From: a virus
DNA: 27,499 nucleotides
Virus record (IMG/VR): IMGVR_UViG_3300045902_000279
Location: 1-27,499 of that record
Strand: one strand, 5' to 3'
Shown: piece by piece, positions 22,271-27,499 of the stretch
Layout: each line of letters opens with the position of its first letter
Position numbering within the stretch: the stretch's first letter is position 1
Translations under genes and position numbers: made by a program
The notes under the pieces: model-generated
What the model was told of the DNA's origin: nothing
Seen by the model: the letters and a program-made list of their open reading frames with translations, nothing else
Database searches by the model: none

Positions 22271-22796
22271 AGATAGGTTATTGGTTAGACATATTAGCCG
22301 AGAGTTAATGCACAGGTTCATATCAATAGAGTGTGCTTTGTATAAACTTGCCCTACCAGAGATGGAAGTGAACCTGTACAATGAAAGCCATAAAAAAATA
22401 TATTACAACCCCGTTAGGTTATTTTGCTTGGTCAATAAAGATGATGCTACATTTAACGATGTAGACACAGGTCTCGACACTACCCAAACACTCCAATTTA
22501 AGTTCCTTAGAGACGATCTAAAAGACATTAACGTAGTGTTGTCTGAGGGCGATATAATAAAGTACGATGAAAAATACTATGAAGTTGATAACATTAAAGA
22601 ACAGCAGTATTGGATGGGAAGGAATGATGAGACTCTTCCCATAGAGGTAGAAGGAAGGAGCAATAGTAGTTTTGGGTTTAATATTTCGATTATAGCAGAA
22701 ACTCACTTAACCAGAATGTCGCAGTTGAATTTAGTTGAAGTCCGTTCTGGTGTAAATAGTATAAACGTAATGAGAACATTCCCCAAAAACCTATAA
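22248..22796 (+). CDS. Neck-type virion protein of T4-like phages
   Basis: The 182-residue protein has the pattern of a neck/structural protein found in marine T4-like phages: N-terminal DRLLVRHISRELMHRFISIE, then a strand region with KKIYYNPVRLFCLVNKDD, LQFKFLRDDLKDINVVLSEG, DIIKYDEKYYEVDNIKEQQY and C-terminal FNISIIAETHLTRMSQLNLV. Length agrees with those proteins. It would sit at the head-tail joint or in the tail completion complex; the exact T4 counterpart (gp13/gp14 region) is an inference from pattern only. The stop at 22794 is preceded by CCCAAAAAC, and a different frame continues beyond it (see separate entry). Confidence 0.62.
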   Translation: MPLFSSGRDRLLVRHISRELMHRFISIECALYKLALPEMEVNLYNESHKKIYYNPVRLFCLVNKDDATFNDVDTGLDTTQTLQFKFLRDDLKDINVVLSEGDIIKYDEKYYEVDNIKEQQYWMGRNDETLPIEVEGRSNSSFGFNISIIAETHLTRMSQLNLVEVRSGVNSINVMRTFPKNL

Positions 22797-22888
22797 AGGA
22801 AAATATTGATGAATTTTTGGGACGGAGCATTGCTGATAACCTAATCCCAAATAAGACTTATGCTAAACACTTATTATTTTGCAGATAA
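22779..22888 (+). other. Possible -1 frame C-terminal extension of the neck-type gene
   Basis: In the -1 frame the codons across the stop read PIKENIDEFLGRSIADNLIP and NKTYAKHLLFCR up to TAA at 22886-22888, a protein-like text without its own start. The shift point would be the run CCCCAAAAAC at 22781-22790, just before the zero-frame TAA. Either a one-base indel truncated the gene, or a fraction of ribosomes slips. The rest of 22797-22921 is AT-rich and holds a TATAAAGG box at 22792 and one nine-codon frame. Confidence 0.35.
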
Positions 22889-22921
22889 TAATATGAAAAA
22901 CTTTTCACATGGAGATAATTA

Positions 22922-23812
22922 ATGTCAAACCCTGTAATAAGACCATATCAAGAAGGGAACACAAGTCCCAATGTTGACCGATCAAAGGTTATAAGAAGGG
23001 ATAATGACGAGGTAGTTGTGCCAGAGGTCACTTTATATGATATTGACTACGCGGTGTATTTCCACTTGACCGAAAGTTTAAAGTTACAGATAGTTGACAA
23101 TGGAACCGCAATACAAGTGCCTGTTATGTTTGCCAATGGGGAGAAATGGTCTCAAATAAGGCAACATGGTTATTTGAGAGACGAGCATAAAAAGGTTCTT
23201 GCCCCAATAATTACCATCAGAAGAACTTCTATGACATCTGATGACAGACTGCCTATGTATAATTCAAATGCGGGACGGGCAACTTATAAATTATTTCCAC
23301 AAAGAACTTTAAGTATGCAGTGGGATAGGGTAGCAGGACAATACTTAAAAAAAGAATCAGTAGAATATTATTTAGTTGATTTTCCAGAATATGTTAGGGT
23401 ATATTATGAATTGATAATTTGGACAGATTTACAAGAGCAGATGAACCAAGTAGTTCACGCTATAACAAACACCAACGATCACGTTTGGGGCGACTTCAAC
23501 ACTTTTAGGACAAACATACAAGACATTGCCCACGACAATGTAAATGTTCCGGGAGAGGACAGGTTGGTAAAAACCACCATGACAATACAAGTAGATGGCT
23601 ACTTGAGGTCAGAGTACAAGTATCAAACATCTAAAGTCCAGAAGCAACACTCAATTAAGACAGTAAGGTTCTTGGAAGAAGGAAGCGAGAAAATTATATT
23701 AGATGCTTCTGATGAATACCCAACTGTAAATAAGCGCCTCGACATATCAGTACAAAACAAAGATACCATAAAAGAAGAGTTGGCCAATCTACGAAAAACG
23801 ATTAGAAGATGA
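22922..23812 (+). CDS. Virion protein, tail/neck region, 296 aa
   Basis: After a flexible N-terminus (NPVIRPYQEGNTSPNVDR) the protein is beta-rich, with YAVYFHLTESLKLQIVDNGT, PIITIRRTSMTSDD and a conserved-looking VYYELIIWTDLQEQMNQVVH (about residues 160-180), then a helical end. The layout of N-terminal tail, long sheet and the acidic/aromatic helix resembles the tail-completion or neck proteins that follow the neck gene in marine T4-like phages. No enzyme motif. An exact T4 counterpart is not assigned. Confidence 0.58.
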   Translation: MSNPVIRPYQEGNTSPNVDRSKVIRRDNDEVVVPEVTLYDIDYAVYFHLTESLKLQIVDNGTAIQVPVMFANGEKWSQIRQHGYLRDEHKKVLAPIITIRRTSMTSDDRLPMYNSNAGRATYKLFPQRTLSMQWDRVAGQYLKKESVEYYLVDFPEYVRVYYELIIWTDLQEQMNQVVHAITNTNDHVWGDFNTFRTNIQDIAHDNVNVPGEDRLVKTTMTIQVDGYLRSEYKYQTSKVQKQHSIKTVRFLEEGSEKIILDASDEYPTVNKRLDISVQNKDTIKEELANLRKTIRR

Positions 23813-23839
23813 TATTTATGATTAAAAACAAGGAAAAGA

Positions 23840-24178
23840 ATGGACTCAGCAACTAATAAATTTGTGAAATACTTTAATGACTTTTACTGGCCATCTGGAA
23901 TATACCCCTGTAAAAAGCATAAGAAAGATATAACTTGGCAAGAAATTAAAAAAGGCTACGATGCTGTTTTAAAGAAAAACCCTAAGCATGAATTTCACGG
24001 AGACTCTATGGACAGGGAGTTGATACGAGACGCTATGATTAACCTAAAGATTTTAGACCCAGACTATACTCAAAAAGAGTCTGTTAGAATGAACTTTAAT
24101 AAAAGAGTAGTCCTTGAGAATAGGCTTCGTAGTATGATTAGACAAATATTAAGGCAGATTATTAAAAATAAAAAATAA
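23840..24178 (+). CDS. Hypothetical basic protein, 112 aa
   Basis: The protein is Lys-rich with an aromatic patch (YFNDFYWPSGIYPCKKHKKD), a helix around KKGYDAVLKKNPKH and a C-terminal amphipathic helix (VLENRLRSMIRQILRQIIKN). No catalytic set or metal-binding pattern is clear. Its TAA overlaps the ATG of the decayed homing-endonuclease gene (TAATG). That gene probably inserted just behind this one. Function unknown; a small virion or nucleic-acid binding role is possible. Confidence 0.55.
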   Translation: MDSATNKFVKYFNDFYWPSGIYPCKKHKKDITWQEIKKGYDAVLKKNPKHEFHGDSMDRELIRDAMINLKILDPDYTQKESVRMNFNKRVVLENRLRSMIRQILRQIIKNKK

Positions 24179-25075
24179 TGGCAAACAAAGGAACAATCCC
24201 TTGGAATAAAGGGATAACAGTAGAAACGAGTGAGGGCGTTAAAAAATACACAGACTCAAAGAAAGGAATACCTAACGAAAAGACCAGACATAGGCATGAG
24301 GCAAATAGAAAGGCTCGATTAGGAGATGACTATTTGCTGATAGATAAGCCCGACTCTTAGGTAATACCTTGTACTTCCTGTGAAACTGGAAGCAAGACAT
24401 ACATAAGATTTGATACTTTTTACAGGGAGTTGTGTAAGGTTCGAGAAGGAACTTCGACACCTAAATGTAAGTCTTGTATGCAAATAGGAAAAATAGTAAA
24501 CCAAGAAACAAGAATGAAAATGTCGGAGGCTGCTAAAAGCAGAAATATCATGCCATAGGGTGTTGAAAGAAAAAGAATTAAAATTACAAGTATAATGAAA
24601 GAGCGTCATGCAAATATGACCGAAGAACAGAAACAAGAACTGGGTAGAAAGATAAAGAAAGGACAATGGGATAAACCCCAAGAGGAGATATATACTTGGT
24701 TGAAAAAGCGTTCAGACAAGAGAAAAGCAGAAATGAAAAGGGTTAGGACAACAGGATAAGTTTAAACCTTCATACAATCTTAATACGATACCTCTCGTAG
24801 AAAATGTTTTAAATGTAAAATATAATACAAAGTTTATTCACGCAGAATCGGAAAGTGGGGAGTATAGGATTTACGACAAAGAACTCAAAAGAACATACTA
24901 TGCAGATGCTTATTCACTTGAATTAAACCTTTGGGTAGAGTTTGACGAACAAGGCAAGTTCGATAAAGATACCTTAAAAGAAGAACATTTAACAAGAGAG
25001 TCAAGAATATCAACTCTATTAGGATGTAAAATTTTAAGATTTAAAATAAACAGAGATAACCAAATAATACTCTGA
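24178..25075 (+). pseudogene. Decayed free-standing homing endonuclease (NUMOD3 and Vsr/EDxHD-like nuclease)
   Basis: Frame one reads MANKGTIPWNKG, KARLGDDYLLIDKPDS, stop TAG (24358-24360). It then continues with a Cys-x2-Cys pair (IPCTSC), a second pair (KCKSC) and a NUMOD3-like RMKMSEAAKSRNIMP, followed by TAG (24556-24558) and more open codons to TAA near 24760. At about 24740, in an A/G run, the reading moves by +1 and continues as QQDKFKPSYNLNTIP, RTYYADAYSLELNLWVEFDE and STLLGCKILRF to TGA at 25073-25075. The last part has the D-x-Y-x-x-x-x-N-x-x-x-E-x-D-E / L-G-C-x-x-L-R-F pattern of Vsr-like nucleases. Two nonsense codons plus a frameshift make it inactive. It explains the whole 24361-25101 gap. 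Confidence 0.65.
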
Positions 25076-25081
25076 ACAAAA

Positions 25082-25096
25082 TATAAAAAGGAAAAT
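25082..25096 (+). promoter_or_regulatory. Late-promoter-like TATAAAAAGGAAAAT box
   Basis: TATAAAAA at 25082-25089 followed by GGAAAAT lies just upstream of the virion gene ATG at 25102. The 14-base core ATAAAAAGGAAAAT recurs at 21979-21992, and a shorter TATAAAGGAAAAT at 22792. All stand directly behind stop codons and before starts, consistent with combined late promoter and ribosome site. Confidence 0.35.
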
Positions 25097-25101
25097 AAAT
25101 T

Positions 25102-25803
25102 ATGGGGTATTTATCAAACCAAAGCATAACTGTGGATGCTATACTAACAAGAAAAGGCAGGGAGTTGTTGAGCCGTGGAAGAAACGAGTTCAATGTAACC
25201 TACTTTGCGCTTGCAGACGACGAAATTGATTATTCTTTGTGGAACCCAGATCACCCGCTCGGTAACGCATATTACGGCATTGTTATTGAAAGTATGCCGA
25301 TTACTGAGGCGGTTCCTGACGAAACTCAAAACATGAAATATAAACTCGTAACCTTGCCTCGCAAGACTGTAAGGATACCGGTAGTTTCTGTACCACAGAC
25401 TTCGTTCACATTGAGTCCGGGACAGAGCATAACCATCGCGCCTCAAACAATAAACTACACAGACGGAAATACAACCTTTGGATATTCTTTTACATTGGCA
25501 GACAGTGATGTGTGCTCAATGTACGTGGATCAGGCAGCGCCCGGACAGCAGTTTAGTGGAACAGGCAACATGGTAGCAGCGCCTCTCACTGAGAGCGAAA
25601 TAGGGGCATCTGTGACCGTTTCTGGAAAAAGCGTAGTTATTACAGCAAACATGCTTAACCTTTCCACAAGGTCAACAACACTGACTATTGTTGGTAACGA
25701 GACTGGTGGAAGCGTAGTAGTGAACATAACAGTAAGGAAGGTTACAACTAACACAACTCCAAACATTCCGTTGACAGGAAACGCACCTATCAAACTTCCT
25801 TGA
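25102..25803 (+). CDS. Virion protein with Ig-like C-terminal domain
   Basis: Residues 1-90 (SNQSITVDAILTRKGRELLS, then FALADDEIDYSLWNPDHPLG) match a module frequent in virion proteins of T4-like phages of this type. From about residue 95 the protein is Thr/Ser/Val-rich beta strands (SLTPS-like turns, SVTVSGKSVVITANMLNLST, GGSVVVNITVRK), an Ig-like or BIG-type domain that may decorate the particle or bind cell surface. No signal peptide. It is the first intact gene behind the decayed endonuclease and has the late-promoter-like box in front. Exact role unknown. Confidence 0.65.
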   Translation: MGYLSNQSITVDAILTRKGRELLSRGRNEFNVTYFALADDEIDYSLWNPDHPLGNAYYGIVIESMPITEAVPDETQNMKYKLVTLPRKTVRIPVVSVPQTSFTLSPGQSITIAPQTINYTDGNTTFGYSFTLADSDVCSMYVDQAAPGQQFSGTGNMVAAPLTESEIGASVTVSGKSVVITANMLNLSTRSTTLTIVGNETGGSVVVNITVRKVTTNTTPNIPLTGNAPIKLP

Positions 25804-25829
25804 TTAAGACAAAATAAAGAGAAAAGAAA

Positions 25830-27341
25830 ATGGCATTTATAAAGAAAGGCGTAGCCACTGGAACAGGTGGAACAGTTCAAAAGTTAGATGAATCGCAAAA
25901 GTCTAAGATGGAGGATGCGGGGCTTACCTTAATCCCAGTATCTACTGACCCTTCTGTATTGCAAAATACACAGCCTACTACCAAGCAAATTATGCCGGGA
26001 GTTAGCGTTGCTGGGTTTGAAACGAATAAAGGAAACTTTTTTGTATTGGATGAAAATAACGTTGTCCACAATGTTATCCCAACAGGCCCGTCCTTAGATA
26101 CAGGTGGAGTTAAACCTCAAACAGGGGGGGAAATATTCCCTCCTGTAATGGACTTTATACCGCCTACAAGAGATACAGGCGGGAGTACTCCTCCGATATT
26201 GCCAACGGCTCCTACTTTTCCCGCGCCGCTCCCTCCTAATAATCTTGGATCTGGAAGAATTTGGACAAGGTTTGAGACCGGTGATATTGTGCCAAACCAA
26301 CAAGAAACTATAACTCGTGCGCTATGGAGCGGTAATGTGGGAAATTTGGTGACTTTCTACACTTCTTCTGCTCAAAATGCAACTCAAAAGCGATATTACT
26401 ATGAGATATTTAACTCTGGTAGTGGGGAGTGTGGCAGCGAAGCACAATTTTCTGTGGCTTGGGGGCACAAACAAGGGTCAGGCTCAGCCGATGAAGGCGG
26501 GCAGATAAACGACACCCCTTCTCGCGCAATCTATGGCCAGTACAAGCAACTGTGTCTTGAGCCAGATGAACAGAGGTTCGTGATTGGCGGAAAGGCAACT
26601 GACTCAATTTATGTGATAAACATAAACAGAGCTAGAATGAGAGAATTTATTGATGAAGGGAACCTTGAGATAAACCTACAAAGGTTATCTGGTTCACAGT
26701 GGCTTGCAGGCGGTGGCGCACAGAACGCATGGACAGGTTCTAACGTAAGGGTATTCCCAACAAAAGCAGTAACAAGGTTAGTAGATGACAGTAAGATTGC
26801 CCCCGCAGAGGTAACAACAGCAGGGGAAGTCTATAATATCGTATCAGGATCCCTTGAAGACGGAGTTTATAACAGTTCTGCCCCACATTATTATGGAAAA
26901 CTTTATAGAAGGTTAGGTGTGATTGTTCTTGATGGAAATAGACTCGATATGAGCGCAAGTTTCCTAACGGTAACGGGTTCTGAAATACCCGGAGACAACG
27001 CTTTCAAACTGTTTACCTCATTATCGGGTTCAGCCTTATACACCGATGCAAGTGGAGATAGACTCGGTTTTCAAGGAAGAAGCGGCGAAAAGGTTAAATC
27101 TACCCACTATTTCGTCAGGGTAAAAAACCAAGAGTACAATTTCACAAACAACCCAACCTTCACGACAGGTAGCGAGGGAGACCTTGCAGAGCCAACAATG
27201 ATAGGAGACCCGACAGTTTACATTACGACAGTAGGGCTGTACAATGATAACAAAGATTTATTGGCAGTAGGTAAATTGAGCAAGCCGTTGCAGAAGAAAT
27301 TTACTAAGGAGGCATTAATCAAGCTAAAATTGGAATTTTAG
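25830..27341 (+). CDS. Virion protein with Pro-rich linker, 503 aa
   Basis: After an N-terminal region (KKGVATGTGGTVQKLDESQK) a Pro/Gly/Thr-rich linker spans about residues 93-137 (PPTRDTGGSTPPILPTAPTF). The rest is a large beta-rich domain with Gly/Ser turns (SGSQWLAGGGAQNAWTGSNV). The C-terminus (DPTVYITTVGLYNDNKDLLA, VGKLSKPLQKKFTKEALIKL) is a pattern seen at the end of virion proteins of marine T4-like phages. Role in tail fibre, neck or capsid surface cannot be decided. It ends with TAG 31 bases before the second IS605-type left end. Confidence 0.65.
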   Translation: MAFIKKGVATGTGGTVQKLDESQKSKMEDAGLTLIPVSTDPSVLQNTQPTTKQIMPGVSVAGFETNKGNFFVLDENNVVHNVIPTGPSLDTGGVKPQTGGEIFPPVMDFIPPTRDTGGSTPPILPTAPTFPAPLPPNNLGSGRIWTRFETGDIVPNQQETITRALWSGNVGNLVTFYTSSAQNATQKRYYYEIFNSGSGECGSEAQFSVAWGHKQGSGSADEGGQINDTPSRAIYGQYKQLCLEPDEQRFVIGGKATDSIYVININRARMREFIDEGNLEINLQRLSGSQWLAGGGAQNAWTGSNVRVFPTKAVTRLVDDSKIAPAEVTTAGEVYNIVSGSLEDGVYNSSAPHYYGKLYRRLGVIVLDGNRLDMSASFLTVTGSEIPGDNAFKLFTSLSGSALYTDASGDRLGFQGRSGEKVKSTHYFVRVKNQEYNFTNNPTFTTGSEGDLAEPTMIGDPTVYITTVGLYNDNKDLLAVGKLSKPLQKKFTKEALIKLKLEF

Positions 27342-27372
27342 AACTTATTGATAATCAAAGGTTTATGAAAAA

Positions 27373-27499
27373 TTATATGACGGAGCGTAAAACCCACCCA
27401 TCAGAATGTGGGTGGGATGTAAGCGACCATTAACTTTGTGAAAGGATATATTGACGTATTGTTTCTGGTGAAGCCTCACCTATTGAGCAAACGAAGAAG
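27373..27499 (+). mobile_element. Left end of a second IS605-type element (continues past window)
   Basis: The block repeats the 20-base core TTATATGACGGAGCGTAAAA of the element at 12026, then a hairpin CCCACCC (27393-27399) / GGGTGGG (27410-27416), then the shared ATGTAAGCGAC. Beyond it the tnpA C-terminal codons run on the minus strand to the end of the window, longer than in the first copy. Flanks in front of both copies also look alike (TATGA, an A-run, then TT). Whether the element is complete cannot be seen. Confidence 0.68.
27430..27499 (-). CDS. tnpA: C-terminal part of IS200/IS605 TnpA, Y1 transposase (partial)
   Basis: On the minus strand the codons read FFVCSIGEASPETIRQYILS, then QS and TAA (plus-strand TTA at 27430-27432). 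F/Y-F-V-x-S-x-G-x-x-S-x-E-T-I-x-x-Y-I is the typical end of IS200-family Y1 transposases, which cut and join single-stranded element ends through a Tyr and HUH motif. Those catalytic residues lie outside the window. There is no sign of decay in the visible part. It could supply the enzyme for the deleted copy at 12026. Confidence 0.68.
   Translation of the reverse strand, partial: FFVCSIGEASPETIRQYILSQS

Noticed and set aside
24178-25075. TAG reassignment (code 15) as explanation of the endonuclease stops
   Set aside because: TAG ends other intact genes (8589, 10050, 13083, 27339), in two cases within a few bases of the next gene's start, and a frameshift is also needed.

Overview
The window is a stretch of late-gene DNA from a large T4-like (contractile-tailed) bacteriophage. 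All protein-coding genes lie on the + strand, tightly packed with TAATG/ATGA overlaps. The identity rests on recognisable T4-type proteins: a gp25-like wedge protein, a gp6/Baseplate_J wedge protein, a gp5-type OB-fold hub protein, a neck-type protein, a gp55-type late sigma factor and a zinc amidase endolysin. A Bacteroidota host is an inference. It rests on a host-type promoter (TTG, 20 nt, TAnnTTTG) at 5845-5875, the AT-rich spacers and many starts without a Shine-Dalgarno. Several other starts do carry a strong GGAGG.

Layout. 1-3017: small membrane and hypothetical proteins, a YkuK-like RNase H-fold protein and a beta-helix protein. 3018-5709: a TATAAATA-like late promoter, a DUF3293-like protein, the endolysin, a SAM methyltransferase and a small protein, closed by a hairpin terminator. 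5710-6038: intergenic control region with a host-type promoter and two strong leader hairpins. 6039-10052: membrane/coiled-coil protein, a ClpP-fold protein lacking the usual serine motif, an HD phosphohydrolase, a small membrane protein, the gp55-like sigma and a helical protein. 10053-10251: a GC-rich hairpin island. 10252-17839: the baseplate module (gp5-like hub, gp25, gp6, a ParB/Srx-fold protein, a DNRLRE-like virion protein, an Ala-rich coiled-coil protein). 17840-27341: a 1242-residue virion protein, a neck-type protein and further virion proteins, interleaved with decayed genes.

The accessory layer is the most unusual part. A ~300-bp internally deleted IS605-type element (12026-~12326) sits directly upstream of the gp25 gene. 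It keeps a left-end hairpin, the last ~15 codons of tnpA on the minus strand, the last ~60 codons of tnpB on the plus strand and the right-end hairpins. The window ends inside a second copy with the same left end and a better preserved tnpA 3' end; this may be an intact relative able to act in trans. A homing-endonuclease gene (24178-25075) is broken by two in-frame TAGs and a frameshift. Two more intergenic stretches (17880-18156, 21998-22270) read as decayed genes. A neck-type gene may have a -1 frame C-terminal extension, and the giant virion gene has coding-like sequence upstream of any standard start codon.

How the genes fit together (inference): the gp55-like sigma would direct late transcription of the baseplate, tail and lysis genes from TATAAA-type promoters. 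The host-type promoter at 5845-5875 would give the sigma-containing segment a separate, earlier transcription input.
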